In this document: positions 32,761 to 41,834 of the stretch, piece after piece | Layout: each line of letters starts with the position of its first letter | Position numbering within the stretch: the stretch's first letter is position 1 | NCBI RefSeq assembly: GCF_040409805.1 | Contig: NZ_CP099572.1 | Location: 620,001-684,000 of the forward strand | Length of the DNA: 64,000 bases | From: Polynucleobacter sp. MWH-UH23A | Lineage (GTDB): Bacteria; Pseudomonadota; Gammaproteobacteria; Burkholderiales; Burkholderiaceae | Direction: 5' to 3' | Notes under the pieces: generated by a model | Seen by the model: only the letters and a program-made list of their open reading frames with translations | Told to the model about the DNA's origin: nothing | Database searches by the model: none | Position numbers and translations under genes: made by a program

Positions 32761-33315
32761 ATGAAAACCCTGCAAATTGCCATCATTGTTGGAAGTCTAC
32801 GAAAAGAGTCTATTAATCGCCAACTGGCTAATGCCATTGTATGTATGGCAACCACTAACGTTAGTTTTCATTTTGTTGAAATTGGGGATCTACCCCTTTA
32901 CAACCAGGATGAGGATGATCATCAATCTAATTCAGTATTGCGAATGAAATCAGAAATTGAGAATAGCGATGGCGTTTTATTTGTAACGCCAGAGTACAAC
33001 CGATCAATACCAGGTGTACTTAAAAATGCACTAGATCATGGTTCACGTCCATATGGTCAGAATTCCTGGGATAAAAAGCCTGCCGCCATTATTGGTATTT
33101 CACCAAGCCCTGTAGGCACAGCGCTTGCCCAGCAACATTTACGCGGAGTGCTTGCAACCTTAAATATGCCGACTTTATGTCAGCCTGAAATGTTTATACA
33201 AATGAAGGAGGGCTTTTTTGATAAGTCTGGAAATATCTCCGAAGCAAGCGAGAAATTTATCGAACGCTGGATTGCCGTAATGCTTGAGTGGATGTCCCTT
33301 AATCAGCACCCCTAA
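32761..33315 (+). CDS. NADPH-dependent FMN reductase (ChrR/YieF-like)
   Basis: 184 residues, flavodoxin-like fold. GSLRKESINR (12-21) binds FMN phosphate and TPEYNRSIPGVLKNALD (near 76-92) is the family loop. Relatives reduce quinones and chromate or protect from oxidants. It starts twelve bases after the ferritin-like gene with AAGGAGGGG before the ATG, so one operon. Confidence 0.88.
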   Translation: MKTLQIAIIVGSLRKESINRQLANAIVCMATTNVSFHFVEIGDLPLYNQDEDDHQSNSVLRMKSEIENSDGVLFVTPEYNRSIPGVLKNALDHGSRPYGQNSWDKKPAAIIGISPSPVGTALAQQHLRGVLATLNMPTLCQPEMFIQMKEGFFDKSGNISEASEKFIERWIAVMLEWMSLNQHP

Positions 33316-33326
33316 AGATTGTTTTC

Positions 33327-34814
33327 ATGAAATTCAACATTGAACTAAAGGATTCTCAAAACAATCGTGAAGAGCTTATTCGGATTGCTATTGGGGTCAT
33401 GATTGTTCGCGGCCTAGAGCCAGAGTTCTCAGTTGATGCCTTGAAGGAATTGGAGGAAATAGATGGTCCATTTGATAAGTTTGGAGACGCTTTTCGAGAT
33501 TTGAGAGATCTTTTATGGTGCTCTATAGATAACGATGATTCACGTGATTTAGACCAGTTAACAGTAGCTGAGAGGCTTGATGATGGGTCTATCAAACTGC
33601 TAGTTGCAATTGCTGATGTGGATTCCATTGTGAAAAGAAATAGCTCAATTGATAGTCATGCATATATCAATACTCGTTCGGTCTATACGTCGGCTCGAAT
33701 TTTTCCAATGTTGCCTTTAAGGTTATCAAATGATCTAACGTCATTAAATCCAGGCCAAGATCGCCCTGCAATGATCTGTGAAATGCATTTTTCTCAAGAG
33801 GGAGAGTTGCTCAGGGATTCGATTTATCTAGCGCAGGTTAGAAATAAAGCCCAGCTTGCTTACGATTCAGTTTCGGCATGGCTCGATAGTAAAGATCATA
33901 TGCCTAGAACGATCAAGGCTGTGAAGGGCCTAGATGAGCAGCTTCGCATACAGGATGAGCTTGCACAAAAGCTAAGAATCAAAAGACACGACAAAGGTTC
34001 GCTTGAATTTGACATCTTTCAACCAAGGGCCACCTTTATTGATGACAAAATTTCAGAGATTTCGCAGCAAGCTCATAATCGTGCTCGCCAACTGATAGAA
34101 GAATTCATGATCGCAACAAATGGGTGCACTTCGCGCTTTCTTGCGGATGCAGGCATCTTCTCGATGAGGCGGGTAGTCAGATCTCCTGAGAGGTGGTTGC
34201 GAATTGTGCAAGTTGCAGCAGATCTTGGTTATAAGCTTCCAAATGAGGCTGATTCACAAGCCCTAGAAGAATTCTTGGCCAAGCAGCATCACAAGGATCC
34301 AATACGTTTTCCAGACTTATCTTTAGTTATTGTGAAGTTGATGGGTTCTGGCGAATATATTGTTGAAAAGCCCAGCGGTAAGGCGGTTGGCCATTTTGGC
34401 TTGGCTGTAACTGACTATATGCACTCAACAGCGCCTAATCGGCGTTACCCCGATTTAATTACTTTACGACTTATTAAATCGGTGCTCGCCAGTATAAAGC
34501 CTCCTTATTCAATTGATGAATTAAAGGAATTGGCGCTACATTGCACATTGCAAGAAGATATCAGTAAGCGGGTAGAGCGCCAAGTTAGAAAGTCGGAGGC
34601 CGCTTTGCTGCTCAGTTCTCGTATTGGCCAATACTTTGATGGCATTGTTTCTGGAGTGAATGATAAAGGGGTTTGGGTGCGGATATTTAATCCTCCAGTG
34701 GAGGGGAAGATTGTGAGTAGCCCAGGTGAATTTAAGGTTGGCCACCTCATGAGGGTCAAGCTTATCTCAACTAATGTTGAGCGAGGCTTCATTGATTTTG
34801 TAGTTACTGGCTAG
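33327..34814 (+). CDS. Short RNB-domain exoribonuclease (RNase II/R family)
   Basis: 495 residues, well short of RNase II (about 640) and RNase R (about 800). It starts almost directly with the RNB domain: the catalytic Asp cluster SIDNDDSRDLDQ is at 66-77. The last 70 residues look like an S1 domain (FDGIVSGVNDKGVWV). The N-terminal cold-shock domains are missing. It likely degrades RNA 3' to 5' under stress. The gap to the reductase gene is 11 bases. Confidence 0.85.
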   Translation: MKFNIELKDSQNNREELIRIAIGVMIVRGLEPEFSVDALKELEEIDGPFDKFGDAFRDLRDLLWCSIDNDDSRDLDQLTVAERLDDGSIKLLVAIADVDSIVKRNSSIDSHAYINTRSVYTSARIFPMLPLRLSNDLTSLNPGQDRPAMICEMHFSQEGELLRDSIYLAQVRNKAQLAYDSVSAWLDSKDHMPRTIKAVKGLDEQLRIQDELAQKLRIKRHDKGSLEFDIFQPRATFIDDKISEISQQAHNRARQLIEEFMIATNGCTSRFLADAGIFSMRRVVRSPERWLRIVQVAADLGYKLPNEADSQALEEFLAKQHHKDPIRFPDLSLVIVKLMGSGEYIVEKPSGKAVGHFGLAVTDYMHSTAPNRRYPDLITLRLIKSVLASIKPPYSIDELKELALHCTLQEDISKRVERQVRKSEAALLLSSRIGQYFDGIVSGVNDKGVWVRIFNPPVEGKIVSSPGEFKVGHLMRVKLISTNVERGFIDFVVTG

Positions 34815-34819
34815 TTGAC

Positions 34820-36010
34820 ATGTTCCAATTTCTAGCGGCTATTCGTGATTTGCCAAAAACAGTTTGGTTAATTGGTCTAATTAGTCTTGTAAATGATTCA
34901 GCTAGCGAGATGCTTTATCCATTACTGCCGCTTTACTTAACCTCTGTATTGATGGCTGGGCCAAAAGTACTGGGTTTGATAGAAGGAATTGCGGAATCTA
35001 CCTCCAGCCTGCTTAAGCTTGTTTCTGGGGTTGTTGTTGATAAAACCAAAAAAACTAAACCTTGGATAGTTGTCGGTTATTTTTTGGCGGGAGTTGGTCG
35101 GCCGTTAATTGCTTTTATTAATTCCTGGGAGTGGTTACTCCTCATTCGATTTACTGATCGAATTGGTAAGGGTTTACGTAGTTCACCCAGAGATGCTCTA
35201 TTGGCTGAAAGTGCAGCTAAAGATCAAAGGGGTCTGGTTTTTGGCTTTCATAGGTCTATGGATAATGCCGGCGCTGTTTTTGGGCCGCTGATTGCAGCAT
35301 ATCTCTTATATCTACAAGTACCCCTGCGAGACATATTCCTTTGGGCAATCATTCCAGCATTGGTAACGCTTGGTTTAGCTCTATCTTTGAATGAGCCGCG
35401 CAAAAGAGAGCAAATTCAAACCCCTGTATTTCAGTGGAGTCTAGAGGGCCTCCCGACTGAATTCAAGCGCTACCTATTGGTGGCTGGAATATTTACCCTG
35501 GGTAATTCGTCTGATATGTTTTTACTTTTAAGAGCTCGCGAGATTGGCGTTCCTCAGGCGCAAATACCATTGCTATGGGCTGGCGTTTCGTTGGTCATCA
35601 CATTATTTGGTGCTCCATTGTCGGCAATATCTGATCGATATGGACGAAAGCGATTCATATTGATTTCATGGGCAAGTTTTGTCGTTTTTTATTTTGGTAT
35701 GGGCCTTCCATCGCTATCAGTCTTCAGTCTTTATGCGCTATTTGGACTATATGGATTATTCAAGGCAGCTTCAGAGGGCGTAGAGAAGGCATTAGTAGCA
35801 GATTTGGCGCCTATTGGTAGGGCGGGTGCAGCATTTGGTTGGTTCAATTTAGTCAATGGCGTGATGGTTCTCCCGGCATCGCTAATTTTTGGTGAAATAT
35901 ATGAATCGATTAGTGCAAGTTATGCATTTATTTTTTCAGGTACATGTGCAGTTATATCAATTGGACTATTGAAAGTTTGGGTATTCAAGAGCAAGATGAA
36001 CAGAGAGTAA
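34820..36010 (+). CDS. MFS transporter
   Basis: 396 residues with 12 predicted membrane helices and the loop 2-3 motif region near DRIGKGLRSSPRDALL (about 112-127), as in MFS proteins of the YfcJ/YcaD kind. The substrate is unknown. It follows the RNB gene after five bases and precedes a Usp gene. Confidence 0.85.
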   Translation: MFQFLAAIRDLPKTVWLIGLISLVNDSASEMLYPLLPLYLTSVLMAGPKVLGLIEGIAESTSSLLKLVSGVVVDKTKKTKPWIVVGYFLAGVGRPLIAFINSWEWLLLIRFTDRIGKGLRSSPRDALLAESAAKDQRGLVFGFHRSMDNAGAVFGPLIAAYLLYLQVPLRDIFLWAIIPALVTLGLALSLNEPRKREQIQTPVFQWSLEGLPTEFKRYLLVAGIFTLGNSSDMFLLLRAREIGVPQAQIPLLWAGVSLVITLFGAPLSAISDRYGRKRFILISWASFVVFYFGMGLPSLSVFSLYALFGLYGLFKAASEGVEKALVADLAPIGRAGAAFGWFNLVNGVMVLPASLIFGEIYESISASYAFIFSGTCAVISIGLLKVWVFKSKMNRE

Positions 36011-36037
36011 AGAAATAGGCACTTAAAAGGAGTGATC

Positions 36038-36478
36038 ATGTTTAAAAATCTATTGGTTCCTGTAAGCCCAGAGTCAATCACCAAAAAAGAACTAAAAGCG
36101 GCTATTAAATTAGCCAAGGCGGATGATGCCAAGATTAGTTTGGTTTATGTTACGGATCCCGTTATTCCTTACTCCTCATCCGAAGTTCAGTCGGCACTCT
36201 CACTATCGTCAATTGAATATAAAAAGGTGAGCGCAGAATTTGCTAAACGAGTGTTAGCTAAAGCAAAGGCAGCCATTGGTTCCGACATTAGGGTGGGCGA
36301 GTTTCATATTTATCACCCTAATATCTCGGATGGAATTATTGAGGCCGCTAAAAAAGCTAAAGCTGATGTAATTGTGATGGCTTCGCATAAAAGAACTGGG
36401 TTGCGTGGAATATTTATGAGAAGCGAAGCTCAAGAAGTTATCTTGCATAGCAAAATTCCCGTTCTTGTATTGGGTTAA
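36038..36478 (+). CDS. Universal stress protein with degenerate nucleotide motif
   Basis: 146 residues from the ATG at 36038, which has AAGGAG; a GTG at 36032 is in frame. UspA fold, but the ATP motif reads MASHKRTGLRGIFMRSEAQ, lacking several of the glycines of G-2x-G-9x-G. It probably binds nucleotide poorly, like the UspA subclass. Its C-terminus matches the remnant at 13234-13293. Confidence 0.88.
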   Translation: MFKNLLVPVSPESITKKELKAAIKLAKADDAKISLVYVTDPVIPYSSSEVQSALSLSSIEYKKVSAEFAKRVLAKAKAAIGSDIRVGEFHIYHPNISDGIIEAAKKAKADVIVMASHKRTGLRGIFMRSEAQEVILHSKIPVLVLG

Positions 36479-36522
36479 CAGGGCTACAAGATAACGTACC
36501 GCCCGTCAATTAATAAAAAATT

Positions 36523-38010
36523 ATGCATAAGTCACAATATCAGAGCATCAAATTCAAAATAAAAACTGGATTTTGTTTTGCAATTCTGATTATTTTCAGC
36601 GCAACGGCTTATCAGATTTATTTGATGTGGCAGGACAACTTGAGACTTGCATCGTTAGAAATTTCTCATACTGTAAAGATGGCTAATGTCCTTATTGAAG
36701 ATGCTCTTATTGACGGCACCAAGCTATTAGATATTGCCAAGTTGGATTTGATGGCTAGCAAAGGAAAAGAAAAATATAGTAGTCAATATATTGAGGAGTC
36801 TCTTAAAAAATCTGTAGCAAAATTTCAAGTAAGTAGCTGGTTTAATGTCTATGGAAATTTATTGTTTGTAGATGCCGACGGAAATGTCTTGGCACAAACT
36901 GATGGACCACTCAAGAAAGATATCAATGTAGCGGATCGCTATTACTTCCAGACTTTGAAGGATAAGCGTCAGGAATCAATTGCCATCAGTCCTGAGGTTA
37001 CCGGTAAATCAAATGGGAAAAGAGTCTTTCATCTGGCCAGCTCCATTGTTGATGAGAAGGGAGTTTTTACAGGGCTATTGGTAATACAGGTTGATGCACA
37101 AAGATTTAAGGATGACTTGGTTGTTGCTTTGGGTGATGGCTATGAGTCTATGGGACTCTATCTTGCAAATGGGAAACCAATATTCTCTCTTAGCGAGCAG
37201 GGAGCCGGCATATCTGAATCCATAATTCGCAGGATTGAATCTGATAAAACTCATGGCCAATCTATGTTGCTCTCTAGTAAGCAAGCTCTAGGTTTGGGGG
37301 AAATTATTGCCAACTCAGAGCTTTCTAAGCTTGGTGCATATACAATTGCCGAAACCTCAACCAGAGCGGTATGGGTGCAGACTATTAGCTCAGGCTTAAG
37401 ATTTTTAACATTGGTTCTAATTAGCTGTTTGCTAGTGGGGTATTTTGTATACCACCTACTTAAATCTATCTCAAAAATTGAAGCTGAAAATCATCTTGCC
37501 ATTCATGATGCTTTGACGCATTTGCCAAATCGGCGCTATTTTGATGAGATGTTCCCCAAAATTCAAGGCGACTGCAGAAGATCACATAAGCCGCTTAGTG
37601 TACTTTTTATTGATATTGATAAATTCAAAGAATTTAACGATGTTTATGGTCATGAGTGCGGTGATAAGGTATTAAAAGTGGTTGCTCGTTCAATTATGAG
37701 TATTAAGAAAAGACCATTAGATTTCTTTTGTCGCTATGGTGGTGAGGAGTTTTTATTTGTTTTGCCAGATACCGACGAACAAGGATCAGTCCATTATGCC
37801 CAGGAAATTCTAGATGTCATTAGATGTCAGGATATAACAGTTAAAAATAGTGATGTGGTTAATGTCACTGTGAGCATTGGTATTGCAACAGATCCAGATG
37901 GCACAAATAATTTAAGTGATGATCTTATAAAGAGTGCTGATATTGCTATGTATGTTGCAAAGCAATCGGGCAGAGATAGATATGAAATATTTCGAAATGA
38001 ATTTGTGTAA
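36523..38010 (+). CDS. Cache-domain diguanylate cyclase
   Basis: 495 residues. Membrane helix (about 12-32), an extracytoplasmic Cache-type sensor (about 40-280), a second helix (about 287-307) and a GGDEF domain. The active site is GGEEF in FCRYGGEEFLF, and RPLD five residues before it forms the inhibitory I-site. It makes c-di-GMP in response to an unknown small ligand. The HD-GYP gene follows after 40 bases. Confidence 0.92.
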   Translation: MHKSQYQSIKFKIKTGFCFAILIIFSATAYQIYLMWQDNLRLASLEISHTVKMANVLIEDALIDGTKLLDIAKLDLMASKGKEKYSSQYIEESLKKSVAKFQVSSWFNVYGNLLFVDADGNVLAQTDGPLKKDINVADRYYFQTLKDKRQESIAISPEVTGKSNGKRVFHLASSIVDEKGVFTGLLVIQVDAQRFKDDLVVALGDGYESMGLYLANGKPIFSLSEQGAGISESIIRRIESDKTHGQSMLLSSKQALGLGEIIANSELSKLGAYTIAETSTRAVWVQTISSGLRFLTLVLISCLLVGYFVYHLLKSISKIEAENHLAIHDALTHLPNRRYFDEMFPKIQGDCRRSHKPLSVLFIDIDKFKEFNDVYGHECGDKVLKVVARSIMSIKKRPLDFFCRYGGEEFLFVLPDTDEQGSVHYAQEILDVIRCQDITVKNSDVVNVTVSIGIATDPDGTNNLSDDLIKSADIAMYVAKQSGRDRYEIFRNEFV

Positions 38011-38050
38011 CAGGAGGGATGAGCCAATATAGACCATTGACCCTATTAAA

Positions 38051-39367
38051 ATGAATTTAACAGTTGAGCCGCTTTATTTGATTTCCATCATCGTTAATTT
38101 AACGGTGGGGATATTTGTAATATATCTATTTAGAGGTCAGGACGATAGATCAGCCCGGTACTGGTTTTTAGGTGCTTTTACCCTATCTCTAGGCGTTGCA
38201 TTAATTCTGTTTCGCTCATACCTGCCGGCAGTACTCAGCTATTCAGCAGCCCATTTTCTCTCAACATCCTCTTCGATTCTATTTGGGTTTAGTTTAATTC
38301 TGATTGGCAATCGAAAGGCTAAGTTTCCAGCTATATCTTTGCTTATATGCCTGGGTTATAGTGCGCTGCTTTTCTATTTGGTGCAATCTGGTAGAAGTGA
38401 TGCAGTTCCAATGATTATTGCTGGAGCCTGGAGTATTTCGCTGGTTGTAGCGGGCTTAATGTCTTTTATGGCAAATAAAGAATTAAAGAACACCTATATA
38501 GATTTGATGACATGGTTATTTGCTGTGTCGGCAATTCTTTGGTTGATTCGGATCCCCCCCTTGGTTGCTGGTTTTACTGTCAATCTTGCTGACCCAGGCC
38601 TAATAAACAGCGTAACCCTCGTGGCAATTATTGTTTTGGGAATATTACGTGAAATGGTCTATATGGGAATTAGGTTATCAGAGGCATTTAAAGGGTCCCT
38701 TAGAAGCGAGATTATTAAAACTGGGGAAACTGAGGAGGCATTGCTTACCAGCTTAATAGCTTTAGCCTCAAAGAGAGATAATGAAACCGGCAATCATATT
38801 GTTCGTACTGCAAATTATGTAAAGATCATTGCATTAAGACTTAGAGCTATGGGCCACTATGTAGATTTTTTAACCGATTCCCGAATACAGGATTTTTATC
38901 GAGCAGCGCCATTGCATGATATTGGTAAAGTTGGTATTCCTGACTCTATTTTGAAAAATCCAGGCAGTTTGAATGCTGATGAGCGCGAAATTATGAAGAC
39001 TCATGCCTCAATTGGCGAATCAATTTTGTTAACTGTTAAAGAAAAGTTTTCCCACTCCCCAGGATTCCTTGATCATGCTATCGAAATTTCTGGCGGGCAT
39101 CATGAGAGATGGGATGGCAAAGGATACCCAAGGGGTTTGCGTGGCTCTGATATACCCCTAGCTGCCCGCATCATGACTGTGGCCGATGTTTATGACGCCT
39201 TAGTGAGTCGTCGAATCTACAAAGAACCTTGGGCCCACTTTGACGCCTGTGAGGAGATTGCGAAATTGAGTGGCACTAAGTTTGAGCCAATAATTGTTGA
39301 GGCTTTAATGCAAGAAAAGGAGGCGCTAGATCGAATTCAGGCTACTTATCAAGATGGGTTGATGTAA
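38051..39367 (+). CDS. Membrane HD-GYP phosphodiesterase
   Basis: 438 residues: about seven N-terminal membrane helices (5-200), a short linker and an HD-GYP domain (about 228-425) with H289-D290 in HDIGK and HHERWDGKGYP at 350-360. It degrades c-di-GMP and partners the cyclase before it. The layout mirrors the pair at 2883-4981, but the sensor parts differ. Confidence 0.9.
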   Translation: MNLTVEPLYLISIIVNLTVGIFVIYLFRGQDDRSARYWFLGAFTLSLGVALILFRSYLPAVLSYSAAHFLSTSSSILFGFSLILIGNRKAKFPAISLLICLGYSALLFYLVQSGRSDAVPMIIAGAWSISLVVAGLMSFMANKELKNTYIDLMTWLFAVSAILWLIRIPPLVAGFTVNLADPGLINSVTLVAIIVLGILREMVYMGIRLSEAFKGSLRSEIIKTGETEEALLTSLIALASKRDNETGNHIVRTANYVKIIALRLRAMGHYVDFLTDSRIQDFYRAAPLHDIGKVGIPDSILKNPGSLNADEREIMKTHASIGESILLTVKEKFSHSPGFLDHAIEISGGHHERWDGKGYPRGLRGSDIPLAARIMTVADVYDALVSRRIYKEPWAHFDACEEIAKLSGTKFEPIIVEALMQEKEALDRIQATYQDGLM

Positions 39368-39747
39368 ACATTGCCTATAAACACTTGGCTTTCAGTAACA
39401 CCACACTTTACTTTTTAATGTATGCATTTATTAGGATCAAACCATCAAGCCTAGTTGCTGAGCATTGCTAAGGGTAACTTTTATCGCCTGAGTTCACTGC
39501 TCGCAAACTGTAAACTCCTTTCTTAGGGATCGCTATTCTGACCTGCTGCTCTAATAATCCATTGGTCTCAGGTTTTATTCTAAGTGGGCCCACCAGAAAA
39601 CAAACCTTTATTGGCAACAGTAGATTTTTATTAAATATTGAAAAGTGTGCGATTGAATCGCCAACAGCAAACCCTTGTGTAGTAAGGGTCGTAATTTTTG
39701 AGATTTTGTTGAGCTGAGGCGAATCGCCCGCAAATTCTTATTCTATA
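39368..39747. other. Intergenic region flanking tRNA-Lys, probable left arm of the att site
   Basis: No gene. TGTGCGATTGA occurs at 39646-39656, about 95 bp from the tRNA 3' end, preceded by GAAAAG as in copy 4 at 14375. A short GGCG-AAT-CGCC hairpin lies at 39719-39729. The complete tRNA lacks the terminator that accompanies fragments 1 and 2, as expected if insertion moved it away. Confidence 0.55.
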
Positions 39748-39823
39748 TGGTGGGTCGGGCGAGATTCGAACTCGCGACCAACGGATTAAAAGTCCGCTGC
39801 TCTACCGACTGAGCTACCGACCC
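39748..39823 (-). tRNA. tRNA-Lys (TTT anticodon), complete
   Basis: 76 bases with encoded CCA. Acceptor GGGTCGG/CCGACCC, D-arm GCTC...GAGC, anticodon stem GCGGA/TCCGT around CTTTTAA, T-arm GCGAG-TTCGAAT-CTCGC. All stems pair apart from ordinary wobble positions. It is the likely insertion target for the island DNA at lower coordinates. Confidence 0.97.
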
Positions 39824-39836
39824 AGTTAAGCCATAA

Positions 39837-39845
39837 ATTATAGCA
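39837..39845 (-). promoter_or_regulatory. Extended -10 promoter of tRNA-Lys
   Basis: The minus strand reads TGCTATAAT, a perfect -10 with the TGn extension, 14 bases before the tRNA 5' end. No good -35 is seen, which an extended -10 does not need. Confidence 0.7.
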
Positions 39846-39910
39846 AGAAGTTCTTGGCTCTTCCTCGGTCTTGGGGTGTCTGCCCTTGAGCCCTTGTGGT
39901 TACAAGATCG

Positions 39911-41263
39911 CTATGCGTTGCTACGTCTAGCAACGGGTGGATTCTTCGCAAAATAGTCCTTAATTCCCTTCAAAATGGCATCCGCAATTCGGTCTTGGTA
40001 GCCATCATCATTTAATTTGGATTCTTCTTGAGGATTGCTGATAAACGCAGTCTCCACGAGGATGGATGGCACGTCTGGTGCTTTCAGAACAGCAAAACCA
40101 GCTTGTTCAACCTTACCTTTATGTAAGGGTGCAAATCCACCTATTTGTTTTAAAACAGAATTGCCTACTTGCAATGAATCTTTAATTTGAGCGGTAGTGG
40201 ACATATCTAATAGTAGGTTAGCCACTTGTCGATCTTGGACTTTGATATTGATACCACCAATCAAATCTGAGGCATTTTCTTTATTAGCCATCCAGCGCGC
40301 CATGGTGCTACTAGCTCCCATCTGCGAGAGAGCAAAAACCGATGCGCCTTTTGCATGCGGCTGAATAAATGCATCTGCATGTATTGATACAAATAAGTCA
40401 GCTTCAACTCTTCTGGCTTTCTGCACACGAGTATGAAGAGGCACAAAGTAATCGCCATCTCGAGTTAAGAAGGGGCGCATATAAGATTCGTTTTCAATCT
40501 TGTCGCGTAAACGCTTTGCAATCGATAAAACGACATGCTTCTCTTTAGATCCTAAAGAGCCAATAGCCCCAGGATCTTCGCCGCCATGACCAGGGTCGAT
40601 AGCAATCGTAATTAAACGCTTGTATTTGGGAGCCGCTGGCGCTTCTTTAGTCTCTGGGATGGCTTGCACAACTGGACCTGATAGCCCCTTAGCAACTTCT
40701 TTATCTTTCTTGGTAGCAAATTGCGCAATCAAATCGACTTCTTCATTCGATTTGGCTAAAGCAGTTTCCTTGCGAGCGCTATTTTTAACCAACTCCATCA
40801 GTGGATCGAGCGGGGTGCTTGGGTATAAGTCAAACACCATACGGTAGTTGTATTCACCAACGGGATCCAATGTAAAGAGCTGTGGCTTGATAGGTTCTTT
40901 TAAGTCAAATACCAAACGTACAATGCCCGGCTGAAATTGACCAACTCGGATTTGCGAGACATAGGGATCGTTTGGTTTGACTTTAGCAACGAGATCTTTG
41001 AGTGTGGGGTTGAGTTCCAAACCTTGTACGTCTACTACCAAGCGATCAGGATTAGTCAGAATCTGCTGCGTGATGGGTAGGGGGGTATCAGACTCAAGCG
41101 TAATACGCGTGTAGTCTTCAGAAGGCCAAACCCGTACCCCTAGAATCTTGGCTCCCCAAGCAAGATCAAGTTCGCCAAGTAGAAGCACAAAGCCCAGCGC
41201 TTTCAGAGAGGACTTAAGGTGACGCCTTCTAGCAATACTTGTTTGTGTCTTTGGCTTATTCAT
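39911..41263 (-). CDS. amiC: N-acetylmuramoyl-L-alanine amidase, AmiC type
   Basis: 450 residues. An N-terminal export signal, an AMIN domain (about 35-150) for septal targeting, a linker and an Amidase_3 zinc hydrolase domain (about 218-440) with IDPGHGG, SIHADAF and VETAFISN carrying zinc ligands and the catalytic Glu. It cleaves septal peptidoglycan during daughter-cell separation. It lies seven bases after tsaE, a common arrangement in Burkholderiales. Confidence 0.93.
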   Translation of the reverse strand: MNKPKTQTSIARRRHLKSSLKALGFVLLLGELDLAWGAKILGVRVWPSEDYTRITLESDTPLPITQQILTNPDRLVVDVQGLELNPTLKDLVAKVKPNDPYVSQIRVGQFQPGIVRLVFDLKEPIKPQLFTLDPVGEYNYRMVFDLYPSTPLDPLMELVKNSARKETALAKSNEEVDLIAQFATKKDKEVAKGLSGPVVQAIPETKEAPAAPKYKRLITIAIDPGHGGEDPGAIGSLGSKEKHVVLSIAKRLRDKIENESYMRPFLTRDGDYFVPLHTRVQKARRVEADLFVSIHADAFIQPHAKGASVFALSQMGASSTMARWMANKENASDLIGGINIKVQDRQVANLLLDMSTTAQIKDSLQVGNSVLKQIGGFAPLHKGKVEQAGFAVLKAPDVPSILVETAFISNPQEESKLNDDGYQDRIADAILKGIKDYFAKNPPVARRSNA

Positions 41264-41270
41264 GGATTAA

Positions 41271-41792
41271 TTAGGCAATACTCTTCAAGATACTGACACC
41301 TTGCTTTGATAAAGCGCTAATCTTGATGGATCGCTCATTCTCATTTGCGCCAGCCTCAAGCGCAATCTCAATATCAAATGGGGGCAAGCTACCTTCTGCT
41401 TTCTCTGGCCACTCAATTAAGCAAAACCCGGGTGCATCAAAGTATTCTACAAACCCTGCTTCTTGCCACTCAAGTGGATCGCGCATGCGATAGAGATCAA
41501 AGTGATGTGCAGAATATTGGGTGGCGTCAGCTTGAAGTGAGTAGGGCTCGCATAGGGTGTAGGTGGGACTCTTTACTTTGCCTAGATAACCTAAACCCTG
41601 AATGAGATATCGAGCAAAGGTAGTTTTGCCTGCCCCTAAGTCTCCTTCAAGAGCAATATTGAGATGGCTTTTGGGGTTTTGCTCAAGCCCTTTACGAATG
41701 CTGGTGGCAAATCGCTGGGCAAGCTGAGCGGTATCCGCTTCCTGCCTACAATAATGTGTAATGAAGTCCAGTGGTTCTGGTATTTTGGCCAT
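41271..41792 (-). CDS. tsaE: tRNA threonylcarbamoyladenosine biosynthesis ATPase
   Basis: 173 residues. Walker A GDLGAGKTTFAR (near 50-61), then SPTYTLCEPY and HHFDLYRM as in TsaE. It assists TsaB-TsaD in making t6A37 of ANN-decoding tRNAs, which includes the tRNA-Lys encoded nearby. A divergent queG start lies 42 bases away. Confidence 0.95.
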   Translation of the reverse strand: MAKIPEPLDFITHYCRQEADTAQLAQRFATSIRKGLEQNPKSHLNIALEGDLGAGKTTFARYLIQGLGYLGKVKSPTYTLCEPYSLQADATQYSAHHFDLYRMRDPLEWQEAGFVEYFDAPGFCLIEWPEKAEGSLPPFDIEIALEAGANENERSIKISALSKQGVSILKSIA

Positions 41793-41834
41793 TGTTCTAG
41801 TTTATTCAATTATTCGGCTACATTCTTTATTTAT

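Noticed and set aside
41664..41834. N-terminal extension of queG
   Set aside because: These codons overlap tsaE on the other strand, and QueG proteins begin near the ATG at 41835.
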